From: Diadophis punctatus similis | Lineage: Eukaryota > Chordata > Lepidosauria > Squamata > Dipsadidae | Assembly: GCA_023053685.1 (NCBI GenBank) | Contig: JALIGW010000005.1 | Coordinates: forward strand, 19,056,001-19,120,000 | Length of the DNA stretch: 64,000 nt | Reading direction: 5' to 3' | Shown here: positions 22,612 to 33,713 of the stretch, one piece after another | Layout of the letters: every line of letters begins with the position of its first letter | How positions within the stretch are numbered: the first letter of the stretch is position 1 | Notes under the pieces: model-generated | Database searches by the model: none | Seen by the model: the letters and a program-made list of their open reading frames with translations, nothing else | Told to the model about the DNA's origin: nothing | Program-made: the position numbers and the translations under genes

Positions 22612-22640
22612 TTTTAGGTGCTCTCTTTGCAAAACTCTCT

Positions 22641-24142
22641 ACAGGCCAGTTTTTCAGGACTTTTTTTTTCTTTTTTAGGTAACGGACAAAATACTTTGAT
22701 TGCACTATAAAACCAGGTTGAATTGAGTCATTGAGTCAGACTATCTATATGTGAACTTCTGAACGTAATGGTAGTTTAGAAGAGATTTCAGCCAGTGCAT
22801 GCTTGAAGCTTCAAGTAGTTTGATTTAAATTTAATGTTTTGTAATTTAGAAATGGGAACCGAGTGTTCAACATCAATAAATACTTCAAAACATTTCAGAA
22901 TGATTTCCTCAAATCCAAAGACCAATCTGAGCTCTGCCTGAAGTCTTGGGCATATCTGATGGACATTTTTCTTTCTTTTCTTTTTTTTCTTTTCCCCTTT
23001 GAAACTCGGACATGATACTACCTTGAAAGCATTGTAGTCTTCAAAGTGTTTTTCTAAATCACATCAAGAGGATAGAGTGAAGCCTAATGTGTTGCTTTTG
23101 AAGAGATGTCACTTATTTGCCAGACACAATTTTATATAGGGGGGGGAGAGTGGGGGGGTACAGCTTTTAAGACAGGGACTAGAACTCAAGGATTGAAAAT
23201 ATGTTTTCCATCTGAAAAGACTCCTAGCTTACAATGTAGGTAGGGCTGAAGGAAGAAAAAAAATACTATCAGTTTAATTGATGTGGTAGTAGCAGCAAGG
23301 TTAGAAGTAACAGTAATGGCTTTATTACAGTTTGCAGACCCATATGCCCCCAAAAACAATTTAATAGGCTGTTAAAAACATTTGTTCTTAGTCCACTTTG
23401 CTATTAGCAAAGGACAATTTTTACAGGCTACCATTACAAATTCAACAGCAGCAAGAGTTATTTTAGCATCTTTATCCAACAAAAAAGCTGTGAATAATAT
23501 CCATTAGCCCATCCAGGAAATGGACTAAGAAGAGGTGTTGCTACCTTGTAATTACTATCTCAATAAAAATTGCAGTAAAATTAAGCATCAGCCCATGATT
23601 CAGTACTGCCATCTTCACAAGGTCACAACCTTCTGCATATGGGATTTTCTGGCGTTTATCCTTTAGCGTTATTGTTGCACTTTGTAGAGGTTACATTTCA
23701 GAGAGGACTAAATTTAGATGCTCCTCCATAAAGAGCTTCAAGGCCTCCTGTAGCTTCTGGAAGCCTAAGGTGTGATCTTCAGAGACCACTCAACGTTGTT
23801 ATTTAATTGTAAAGAAGAGATATTTTCATTTCAAACATTCTTTAATTAAACGCAAATGAAATGAAATTTAGTTTTTGTGCTGGGCAACTTCTTTTTAGAA
23901 TGCTGCTTTCCATTTATCCCTTCAAGGCTTACTTTTACCTTGGCCCAGAAAAAATAGAGGAGTCCAGATATCAGCCAGGCTAGCTGGAGTAGCTTCTTCC
24001 AATCATGCTGTGAGAGGAACTCCATTGGAGGTTCCTCAAAACTTATATTCCTTGACCAAAGTAACTTCTGATTCTCTATCCTATTGGAAGGGTGCTTGAC
24101 ATTTCTGGCTCAATTCTAGGGTGGGAGGGGTCAGTGAATATT

Positions 24143-24145
<3 letters not shown>
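22641..24145. other. No feature recognised (1.5 kb)
   Basis: AT-rich, with poly-T/C runs near 22970 and a poly-G run near 23140. No repeat family or exon recognised. Confidence 0.45.
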
Positions 24146-24201
<56 letters not shown>

Positions 24202-24212
24202 CGCGCATGTGT
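24146..24212. repeat. (TG)n(CG)n microsatellite
   Basis: About 24 TG units, then GCGCGCGCGC and more TG. It forms the 3' flank of the minus-strand SINE that follows. Alternating purine/pyrimidine sequence of this kind can adopt Z-DNA. Confidence 0.95.
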
Positions 24213-24463
24213 GTGTTTGTGCACATGCAACTTCAAGTCTGTGTTGACTCCTGCTGACTGCCGGGAAAAGTCCCTGTAGTTTTCTTTGCAGATTTTTGGA
24301 ACTGGTTTGAGGGAATTTCAGAATTCTCTTTTGGAAGGTCTGAGAGACAATGCCTGGCCCAAGGTCACCCAACTGGCCTTGTACCTAAGATGGGACCAGA
24401 ACTCATGATCTCCTGATTTGTAATCAGCTGCCTAGCTACCTTTCACCACTATACCAAACTGGT
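24213..24463 (-). mobile_element. tRNA-derived SINE
   Basis: Minus strand: head CCAGTTTGGTATAGTGGTGA (24463), B-box-like GAGTTCTGGTCCC (24403-24391), then GGTGACCTTGGGCCAGGCA and CTACAGGGACTTTTCCCGGC. It has decayed 3' sequence merging into the CA/TG tract. Another copy of the same head lies at 24920-24950. Confidence 0.85.
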
Positions 24464-24679
24464 TTTTTAAAAACATGGGTGGAGAAATAGAGAGGGAGGG
24501 AGGGAGGGGCAGGCTTCAGGAGGCACTGGCTGGCAGGGAGAGAGGAGCCAGCCCGGGAAGCTTTGTAGCCACATGGCTACAAAGCTTGCTGAGCTGCCCC
24601 CCGCCGCCATCTCTGCCGCCGCGGTTGCAACGCCAGCGGCTTTGGGAGGTGCTGGCCGGCAGGGAGTGGGGTAGGCTAG

Positions 24680-24858
24680 TGCAAATGCTTACCTGTGTGT
24701 AGGCAGTTGGATGAGCATGGCGAAGGCGAGGCAGGGCTATCGGGGGACCGGTTCAGGCATGTGGCCAGCCAGAGGTCACTACCGGTTCGGAGAACCATGC
24801 CAAATTTCTGCTAACAGGTCTCCCAAACTGGTCCAAACAGGTAGCAACCCACCTCTGC
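24680..24858. mobile_element. hAT-like fragment with GGTGGGTT-type right end
   Basis: Ends GGTAGCAACCCACCTCTG at 24858, with CACTACCGGTTCGG internally, like the GGTGGGTTC hAT family. I cannot find the left terminus. A CpG-rich segment (about 24590-24660, GCCGCCATCTCTGCCGCCGC) lies just upstream and may belong to it. Confidence 0.55.
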
Positions 24859-24861
24859 TCT

Positions 24862-25105
24862 CTATCTATATATCAAGAGAGGAGAGAGAAATCTATCTAT
24901 CTGTCTATCTATCTAGTTAAAAAGCCAGTTTGGTATAGTGGTGAAAGAGAGATGATAGAGTTGGAGATAGAGATAGAGATGATAGAGCTAGAGCTAGAGC
25001 TAGAGCTAGAGCTAGAGATAGAGATAGAGATAGAGATAGAGATGGAGGGAGGGAGGGAGGGAGGGAGGGAGGGAGGGAGGGATGGAGAGAGAGAGAGAGA
25101 GACTC
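24862..25105. repeat. Compound microsatellite (CTAT)n/(GAGATA)n/(GAGCTA)n/(GGGA)n, with a SINE head
   Basis: CTATCTAT units surround a 30 bp SINE head (GCCAGTTTGGTATAGTGGTG, about 24924-24943). GAGATA, GAGCTA, GATAGA, GGGA and GA blocks follow. Confidence 0.93.
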
Positions 25106-26740
25106 CAGTTCCCTATGCAAACACCATATGGGATGAGTTCCTGCACATTATCTTCCCTTGGAAATTTGCACTCAAAGAAAAAAATATGTGGGGAAAATAT
25201 ATTTTCTACTGTTAGGGTTCAACTTCAGATCTGGGGTGAGAATCAGAGCAAATGTCCTTGAAGTTTAGAGGAAAAGTAAAATTGATGGCTAGACTTGGGT
25301 GGATTTTTCATTGACACTGGGCATTCTGCATTTCCATTTTTGCTCAGTATAATACCTGTAATAAATTACAGGAAAATGCATTCTCAGAGTAAACTAAGGT
25401 TTGAGTTGGGGGGTCAGTCTTCTGGAAAGTCTAAGGTGAAAACTAGCATTACACATGTATTTGGGATGATTTTTTTTAAATATGATAGCAGTCATATCCT
25501 CTTAAAACTCAAGGAAAAGGATTGATCTGACTCCTGGGGAAAATACTTGTGTAAATTAAAGACAAACACTCAAATATACACTTGGCCACCTTATTATTAA
25601 TGAAATACAGGAATACTAAGACTACATCTCCAAAATTATTTTCTGTGAAAGATATTTCAAAATGGAATTCTCTTTCATGGGATTGAATGAAAACATGCTA
25701 AGAAATAAATTGATAGTTTTTTTCTGCACAGCACCAGGCTAATATTGAACAGGGCAATATTCTTTGATTCTAAGAACCAGTTAAATGCAGGAACTGGCTT
25801 CACATTTGCATGCCTCCATCCCTTTTAATTTCAAGCAATCGATATAAACAAGAAGTCTCTTGTTAAAACCCTTTTTATGTTCACTGTGAAAAGATGCTTG
25901 CCTTCCCCTGTGACATTTCCTCCTTCTCTCTATTCTATTAACAAAGATTAATTTTTGATGGAATTTACAAACCATATTTTCTTTTGAAAATGGTATGTAA
26001 CTGAGAATTGACGCAATAAGGACATGAAGTATGAAAAAACCAGCTTCAGTCTGCATTTGTATCTAAAGCAACAGGCTGGGAGCTGACAAAGGCTTTGATT
26101 TTAGCATCAAGCTCTCTGTTATTTGTATCTGATAGGTGTCATCTGCCCTGGATATCTATCACTGTTCCACCACATATGCTGTTTCCCATACTTCTAGATT
26201 TATTGCTTTTATAGTTGGTGATACTGATCCTTCTTAATGCAGAAGTCAGAGCATCTGCAAAGGAAAGTGCACCCTCAGCTTATGAATTTGGAAGCATGTG
26301 CTCTACGCATTTACCATATGTCGCATTTATTAAGCAACCAATCTTAGATTTGGAACTCTTGGGGGAAGGGCAGTAGAAGTTAATAGATTCTGGATTGACT
26401 TCACTCATCATTGTTATCATTGTATGCCATCATTACATGTCGTGCTATGTGGACTTTGTTTAAGCTTAAACTTTAGTTAGCAGTTACTGTCTTCATTTAC
26501 TAACTAGGGAAATGATGCTAGCTAAGCTGCTTCCCCTCCCCCTTCCCCATATGAACGATTGATTCTGTAACATTAAATCATTGTCAGCTCTTGGATGGGT
26601 AGACTTTCTGTAGGATGATCTGGTCCCAGCCTAATTCTTTTGGCTTCCTAGTGGCGCACCCTTTGTTTCTATTGCTTGCTGCTGGTCACACACTTCTTTG
26701 CTTAACTTTCATTTTTACTAGCATTATGAACTTCTCATAG
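25106..26740. other. No feature recognised (1.6 kb)
   Basis: AT-rich; neither repeat nor exon recognised. Confidence 0.45.
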
Positions 26741-26741
26741 G

Positions 26742-26968
26742 AGTGAGCAGCATGGTGGCCTAGAGGTGGAACTGTTGCCTCACAATCTCAGGAGGCTGTG
26801 AGTTTAATCCTAGGTTACACCATATATTGCTCTTTCTGGGTGCAATGAGTAATTGTTTGCTGTGAACTCTGCATAGGTGTCAGGAAGGGCATCTGGCCAG
26901 TAAATGCTTGAGCTCTGTTCATTAACCCTGATTCCACCCCAATGCAAGGGATTACAGGGTCATTAAAA
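26742..26968 (+). mobile_element. tRNA-derived SINE with RTE-like core
   Basis: tRNA-like head (GTGGCCTAGAGGTGGAACTG, B-box-like GAGTTTAATCC), then GTGAACTCTGCATAGGTGTC and AGGAAGGGCATCTGGCCAGT. The tail GTCATTAAAAGAAAA ends it. The minus-strand copy at 62640-62832 shares the AGGAAGGGCATCTGGCCAGT block, which resembles RTE/Rex3 3' ends (from memory). Confidence 0.75.
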
Positions 26969-27859
26969 GAAAAAAAATGGATTTCTCATGGGCGCAAGGT
27001 CTTTGTGTAATGTGTCCAAAAATAGCTGAGTCTGGTCATTTAAACCTGAAGTGAGCACTCTGGACTGATTTGTTCTATGATCCATTTGTTTGTTTTCTTG
27101 GATATCCATGGTATTCTCAGGAGTCTTATCCAACATCAATGTTATTTTTAATCTTCTATGGCTTCCTCAGATTTTCTCTTCCATAGAATATTCACAGAGA
27201 AAGTAGTGCCTGTACAATTCTGAATGATGTTGTTATTGATATATCATGGCATCTTCATATCTTTTCCAAGACCATCATTGTTACTTTAGCAAATATGGTA
27301 CGGCATATTTCTTGATCCTAGTTCCTTTACTGTTTGATAGCAGAAACCATTCACTACACCAGTATCTAAATAGCAGAAACCATTCACTACACCAGTATCT
27401 TCTTTGTCAGTTGTAAGAGTGGTGGCTGTTATGTTGTCAATAGTTTCGTTTTCTTTATATTATAGTTCTATTTTTTTCCCATCATGCTTCTTGGCTTTTT
27501 ACTGCTGTTCCAAATTATTTGCATTTTAGCTATCAGAGTAGAATCATCAGTAGAGTTCAGATCATTGCTATTTATTTATTCTGTTTTAAAAGCATGCTCA
27601 TCTTGTTCCAAACCAACCTCCTTCAACATTTATATCCAGCATATATGTTGAATAAATAAGAAGGAACATATGCCTTTGTCTGTTTCTCCTTGTTCTACAT
27701 GGACTATGATTACCTGTCTTGTAGTATATATGGATTTCTCATGTGGATAATGAGAAGTTCTGGGATTCCTATTTTTGCTAAGGACATGGCTTGACACAAT
27801 TAATTGGATATTGGTTAACACAACTGAATGCTTTTCTATAATCAATGCAACATTTATCA
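26969..27859. other. No feature recognised
   Basis: Contains a 30 bp tandem duplication (TAGCAGAAACCATTCACTAC, 27339 and 27370). Otherwise nothing named. Confidence 0.45.
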
Positions 27860-28895
27860 GCATGTATTTGCCAAAAAAGCTAATACTATCCTTGGTTATA
27901 TAAACAGAGGCATAGAATCAAAATCATGTGAATTACTGGTACTGCTTTATAAATTTTAATAAGACCACATCTGGAATATTGCATCCAGTTTTCGACAGCA
28001 CATTACAAAAAATATGTTAAGACTTTGGAAAAAGTGCAAACTAAGACGATTAAAGGCCTGGAGACAAAAAGATATGAAGAATGGTTTCAGGAATTGGGTA
28101 TGTCCAATCTAGAGAAAAGAAGGACTAGGGGTGACATGATAGCACTATTCCAGTATTTGAGGGACTGCCACAAAGAAGAGGGAGTCAAGTTATTTTCCAA
28201 AGCATGGGAAGGCAAGACAAGAAACAATGGATGGAAATTAATCAAGGAGAGAAGCAACCTGGAATTAAGGAGAAACTTTCCTAACAGTGAGGACAATTAA
28301 CCAGTGGAACAGTTTGCCTTCAGAAGTTGTAGGTGCTTCATCACAGGAAGTATTTAAGAAAAGACTGGACAGCCACCTGTCTGAAATGGTATAGGGCAGT
28401 GATGGCAAACCTTTATTTCCTCGGGTGCCAAAAGCACAAGCATGTGTGCTATTGCGCATGTGTGAGTGCCCACACCCATAATTCAGTGTCCCCCGTCCCC
28501 CTGTGCATGCGCATGTGCATGCGATCCCCCCATGCTGCCCCACCCCCATGCATGCGCACACAATCCCCCCACTCTCCCATTTCCCGACTTCGGGTGGGCC
28601 TGGTAGGCCCGTTTTTTGCCCTCCTCAGGCTCCAGAGGTTTTCTTGGAACCTGGGGAGGGCAAAAATGGCTTCCCCTGCCCCCCGGAGACCTTCCGGAGG
28701 CCAAAAACACCCTCCAGAACCTCTGTGCAAGCCAAAAATCAGCTGGCCGGCACGCATATGCACACTAGAGCTCAGCTAGGGCAACAGCTTGCGTGCCGGC
28801 AGATATGGCTCCGCGTGCCACCTGTGGTTCGCCATCACTTGTATAGGGTCTCCTGCAGGGGTTGGACTAGAAGACCTCCACGGTCCCAGCATATA
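27860..28895 (+). mobile_element. CR1-L3 LINE 3' end, interrupted by hAT
   Basis: 5'-truncated. Encodes decayed ORF2 C-terminus (RRTRGDMIALFQYL, RDCHKEEGVKLFSK) and the 3' UTR (GCAACCTGGAATTAAGGAGA, TTGGACTAGAAGACCTCCA). It is split at octamer gtataggg by the element at 28397. Confidence 0.9.
28397..28840 (+). mobile_element. hAT element, GTGATGGCGAACC family (444 bp)
   Basis: Ends CAGTGATGGCAAACCTTTAT and GGTTCGCCATCACTT. Perfect 8 bp TSDs gtataggg (28389-28396, 28841-28848) inside CR1-L3. The interior is GC-rich with repeated CATGCGCA motifs. No transposase; open frames here are not protein-like. Confidence 0.95.
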
Positions 28896-29556
28896 TTAGC
28901 AATAAGAGTTCATTTCTATGTTAAGACATAAAACTCCAAGATTGTAAAGAATTTATAATTTTTCTTTGATTTTATTCCCAGGCATGTGATGTATGAACAT
29001 AACGAATTGGAAAATAATGATTCAAAAATAATTCAGTGTACATCCTAAGTGCACTAAGTATAATTTATCATTTGACCCATCATGAACCAGCAAATTTCAC
29101 AGCTCCATCTTTGCTGGACTCTACCATTCCAAATTGTAAACTAATATTTTTTTTCACAGTATTTTTTTCCTCATAAAGAAAAGAAACACATTTTTTTCAT
29201 AAGCATAATTAAGCTAGAGAGAAGGTTGGTAACATTGGCAATGCTAATTGTTTTAGCTAAAGATGCTGTTGAAAATTAAAACTTCTGTAACTGTAACAGC
29301 CCACCATGAAATGCCTGATTGAGCTTTACAATGCATGTAGTTTGGTGGCCAATATTTATGCATTCTGGTGTAATCATACAATGTTTTCATCATCAGTAAT
29401 AATACTATGCGTAGAAAGGCACTGAAATGGCCTTGATGAAAATATTCAGAAGCTGTTACAAAAACAAGGACAAAATCATTAGTCGGATGAACTCTGGGAA
29501 AGAGTTGGGGAAAAGATTGAGGCTGCCCCTGTCCTCCAACCCACAGGAGTATAAGG
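28896..29556. other. No feature recognised
   Basis: AT-rich; nothing named. Confidence 0.45.
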
Positions 29557-29564
29557 GGCTAGGG

Positions 29565-29868
29565 CAGTGGAGGGTTCCGGTTATTTTCGCTACCGGTGCG
29601 CATCGCGAGCATGCGCAGAAGTGAACTCGCGTTTCATCGGGCGATTTCACTTCCGTGCATTCTTAGGATGACATTACAAGCTGGAACACAGCTGAGGAGC
29701 TTCTCAGCTGTGCTTCGGAGGAAGAATAAAGGTCCGTATTGAAACAAGGGCGGGTGGAAGGGCTTTTTCCCGACATCTCAGGATGCGGAGAAGCGCCAGA
29801 AAATGACATCATTGCCGGGCTCCTACCGGAGCTGCGGTCCACACTGCACCAGTAGGAACCCACCACTG
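29565..29868 (+). mobile_element. hAT element, GGTGGGTTC family, divergent interior
   Basis: Ends CAGTGGAGGGTTCCGG and GTAGGAACCCACCACTG, with perfect TSDs ggctaggg (29557-29564, 29869-29876). The interior differs from the other members except for GCATGCGCAGAAG near the left end. Confidence 0.93.
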
Positions 29869-29920
29869 GGCTAGGGAGCAAGAACACAATCAGTGCTTGC
29901 AAGGTTTTGTTAATGTAGAT

Positions 29921-30049
29921 CAGGGGTGTGAAACTCGCATCGTCACGGCGTCATCACATAATGTATTGTGACTTTTTTCTCCTTTGCTAAACTGGGTGTG
30001 GCCAGTGCGTGACGTATCTGGTCCTGGGGCCGCGAGTTTGACAGCCTTG
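29921..30049. mobile_element. hAT element, GTGTCAAA family (129 bp)
   Basis: Ends CAGGGGTGTGAAACTCG and GCGAGTTTGACAGCCTTG. TSDs atgtagat and atgtgagt have two mismatches, so the insertion is older. It shares the interior TTTGCTAAACTGGGTGTGGC with 22482-22611. Confidence 0.85.
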
Positions 30050-30610
30050 ATGTGAGTGCTTCACAACATTTTAAAGTTGCATTTGTGTAATTGCAGCACT
30101 GCTGACCTCACTAAAAAGGAGCTTAAGACTCTTAAACAACCTTTAACATTAACTGCAAATTAACTCACTTTCTGCAAATGCTTTAAGCCATAATTTAAAG
30201 AACTGATTGATTTTTCCCCCTCCTCTCTGCTTTCTTCTACCCTGACAACCAACTAGAAGTTTTTAAAATTCTAAACAATGGGACAGGATCTTTTGTTCAC
30301 AAATTAAGAAAATGTTCCTTTGCATTGTCCAAATGAGCAAGAAACGATCATTTCCTTCTTTTAACATAATTTCCCCTATAATCCCACTAAGGTCATAAGT
30401 GCTTTTAAAACCAGCCCTTGCACAATAAAACATGAGAAATGTGGATCAAAGAACATCCTACAGTCATAAATTACCCAAAGATAGTTTTGTGATATCCATT
30501 ATACCTTTACTGAATTATTAGGAAAGCTGCTTTTTTTTGTTCTTTAAATCTTTTGTGGCTACTTGCAATACATTCTTTGATTTCTAAACATTTTTAAGTC
30601 TTCCAATATG
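30050..30610. other. No feature recognised
   Basis: AT-rich; nothing named. Confidence 0.45.
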
Positions 30611-30925
30611 GGTCTACAGCAACTCACTGCAGCCAATTTGCCATGGCCAACTTGCTGCAGGACAAGAGTTACACTAATATTGAAGAAATAGTGGAATGGA
30701 ATCATTAAAGAAAGGATGCCAAAGAAGGGGCAAAATGAAATGTGAATGACAACAATTAAAATATTTTTAAAATTATTTTAAATAATTACACTGAATTGTT
30801 GAATTTTCCTGCAGCAAGTTGTCCCATGGCGAATTGTCCATGGTGAGTTGGCCGTGGTGAATTGACTGTGGAGAGTTGACTGTGGAGAGTTGATCATGGT
30901 GAGTTGGCTGCAGCGAGTTGTCCCA
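30611..30925. repeat. Inverted element built of about 11 bp GAGTTG units
   Basis: The right part (30812-30925) is a run of units such as GGCGAATTGTC, GGTGAGTTGGC, GGAGAGTTGAC and GCGAGTTGTCC. The left part (30614-30665) has the inverted forms (CAACTCACTGCAGC, GCCAACTTGCTGCAGGACAA). A middle of about 150 bp separates them. It may be a palindromic DNA transposon whose termini are tandem repeats. Confidence 0.6.
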
Positions 30926-31300
30926 TTTCATCCAATACCATCATATACTTCCCTGCTATTTGATATATCATGAGGGAGGGGCTGCACTGGTCTTTGAGCA
31001 GCTTGAACACTAATGCAAGAAGCTATTCTCCTTTAAGAACTGCAAGCTGAAGACGGAGACTGGCTTATGGAGTAGCACGGCTCATTTCCGGACCACGGGG
31101 GAGGGATGTGCGTGCGTGCATGGGTGGGTGGTGATTAATGAATATAAGGGGATGGGGAGCACGGGTGAGCAGCCCTAACAAGAGTTTCTCTTTGAGATTG
31201 TCAGTGAGTGCCAGGAAAGAAGGAAAGCAGACATTAGCAAACCAGGTTTGTGTTTGTTTGTGTTCCTTTCTCTTTTCTTTTTGTTTTGGAACCTGACAAG
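30926..31300. other. No feature recognised
   Basis: Includes a GC-rich patch at 31080-31130 but no named repeat. Confidence 0.4.
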
Positions 31301-31399
31301 AATAGAATAGAATAGAATAGAATAGAATAGAATAGAATAGAATAGAATAGAATAGAATAGAATAGAATAGAATAGAATAGAATAGAATAGAATAGAATA
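31301..31399. repeat. (AATAG)n microsatellite
   Basis: About 20 pure AATAG units, read TTCTA on the minus strand, forming the 3' tail of the minus-strand element that follows. Confidence 0.97.
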
Positions 31400-31620
31400 A
31401 CTTTATTGTCACTTTAAATGTACACTAATCAGAATACATTAAAATGAAATTTTGTTGCATTCAGTTCTCAAAGGATAACCATTACGCATATACCCACATA
31501 CACATACATATATGACACAGAGAAACATCACAGTCTAGCTCAAATGTATAGATATACATGGCTGAGGGAGGGGGGTGGGTGGAAGTATCCTGCAAATGTA
31601 CAAGATTAAATTAAAAAATT
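31400..31620 (-). mobile_element. LINE 3' end with AATAG tail (family uncertain)
   Basis: Minus strand ends ATGTACATTTAAAGTGACAA then TAAAGTTATTC and (TATTC)n. The ACAATAAAG-plus-microsatellite terminus is typical of a LINE 3' end in snakes. I cannot name the family from this non-coding piece. Confidence 0.5.
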
Positions 31621-32935
31621 AACAAACCTGTTATAAAATCTAATAGTCCTGCTATTTCGAATAGTAGATACTATTATTAGATACTTCGAAACCTCCTCCC
31701 AGAGGGGAGCAACAGAAACAGACCTTGAAGTGGGTGTGTGGGGTCTCGAAGAAAGGCAGGCACAGCTGGAGATAGATCATGACCAAGTACTGCTCATTTT
31801 TTGTCAGTCTCAGAAAAGTCATTTGTAGACAGATATGAAAAAAAATAAAGTATGATTGTTAATTATCGTCCTGCCATGACCTTTGTAGGAGATTTGTCTT
31901 CCCTGGAAGATAAGCCAAAACAAGCCACCAAAATTGCCTACCTGATAGAGAAATTTAGGGGATATTGTGAATTTCTCTGACCAGTACATGGCACGTCAAT
32001 GTATCTCTAGTTGAATTGCATTTTAAGTTCACATAAGACCATTAAATATTTCTATGTAAGACAACTGAGCATGTCTACCTTCCCTAATCACCATCAGTTG
32101 GCTGGAATTACAAAGGAGATAAAGCAGCGGAAAGCATATTTATTTAGTAATAAATCCTAGTAATATCCAAGAATTTTACTTCCCTGTTAGCCGATCTGCT
32201 GACATTTTAGAATCAGAAACAGGGATGTGGTTAATTCAACTTATCTTACATAGAACAATGCAAGTCATGATTTATTTATGATTTATTTCATTCGGTTTAC
32301 AGGTTGAGCAGAGAACAGACCAGTTGTAGGAAGGATTTCAGAGGTGCTATTCAAATTTGATGGGGGCTGAATCATACTGAATAAAAAGGGGGAGGAGTCG
32401 CTTCCAAAATAATCAATAGCATACAGTTGTAAATACCATTTACCTACACATTTGTTGCCTATATCACTAATAAAGCATTATATGACAGACATAGAACAAG
32501 TTAAACATCTGAAGACCATTCACCATTCTCCCTCTTGCTGTTTCTCTTTGCTGCCATCTAGTGGTCACATGGAGTTACTCAGCCCTGATATGGCAGTCCT
32601 TTAAAAAACAAAAACTTAAAAAGCAAGCAGAATCAAATAGTAGTAATTTTCAAAAGTTAAAAATGAAAAAAAATCTCCAAGTACAAACAATCCTTCTATT
32701 TCCAATTTTCCCTTCTGACCATTGTCTTACACTATACAACCAAGCTTCATGTTGCATGGATCAGATATCTCGCTTCCCAAATTGTTGTGTTGTCATTGCT
32801 CAATCAAAACATAAAGCCCTTAAATTGAGATGCTCAGGAACTGACAGTTTTAAACTTCAGATGAGAAGTAATTGGATAAGATTAGTAAATGACCGTGATC
32901 AGATTGCCCTCAATGGGATGAAAAACCATCATGCT
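31621..32935. other. No feature recognised (1.3 kb)
   Basis: Contains a short imperfect inverted repeat at 31650-31690 (TATTTCGAATAGTAGATACT region). Otherwise nothing named. Confidence 0.4.
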
Positions 32936-33713
32936 TCATTTGTTGGATTGCCTCCAGAAATTGCAGGTGCTCCAAAACTGAGGTTTTTAAGAAGAGATTG
33001 AACAACCATTTTTCTGGAATAGTATAGGGCAGGGGTCCCCAAACTTGGCAACTTTAAGACTTGTGGACTTCGGCTTCCGGTTTGGTGCTGCCGCTTCGAG
33101 GGCGCTCTTTGCAGAGCGCTTGTTCCTGATTTTCGTTCGCCGCCAGTTCAGCAGTCAAACAGCTGTCTGGCGGCTTGATTGTCTCCTCCCCGGGCAAAGG
33201 GGAGTGAGGAGAGCCGGCGGGGTGAGGTAGAGACCCCCTAGTGCCGCTGGTGAGATCCTGGGGCACAAAGGGTGAGGGCCCCCTAGGAACCTTGCCATAG
33301 CTCCGGAATTGGGAAGTCTCCGTTTTCACGGAGCAAGAAGCTGCACCCAATCCCTGCAATCAACATATCTGATTAAAAGAAGATACTGTAGCAGGCGGAA
33401 AGACCCAGGAGGCAGAGATGTTAAACGGCAAGTAGTAAAGCTTTTTTTGTGGATTGGAAGTGAAGAAGGAAGTAATTAATTAACAAAGGGACAAAAGAAA
33501 TGGCGCTGGAGGCTTCTGGGCGTGGAAACGAAAGTTAAAAGTGGAGGACTGTTTTTACTACCAGCTCCCTCTTTGAAAACTTTGAACTTTAAATTGCTTT
33601 TTGACTTCTTGCCGGGGAAGAAAAGAAAAAGGACTTGATAGAATTTCTCCTGGCAGTTTGGCTACTTGTTTCTGGCTTTTTCTTCTTAACTATAAAGACT
33701 GAAGTGATCGGCA

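Larger units (their letters stand above)
21785..22640 (+). mobile_element. CR1-L3 LINE 3' end with two nested hAT elements
   Basis: CR1 sequence (ATGATAGCAGTGTTCCAATA, GGGCCTGCTACAAAGAAGAG, CCTCCAGAAGTTGTAGGT) runs to 21999 and resumes after 22611 (ttttaggtgctc). Between them lies a hAT element at 22000, itself split by another at 22005. Confidence 0.85.

Noticed and set aside
22198..22632. 144-codon minus-strand ORF in a GC-rich region
   Set aside because: It spans two nested hAT elements and their TSDs; no protein-like composition or motif.
24560..24700. CpG-island promoter
   Set aside because: The GC-rich patch is short and next to hAT-like sequence, with no adjacent gene.
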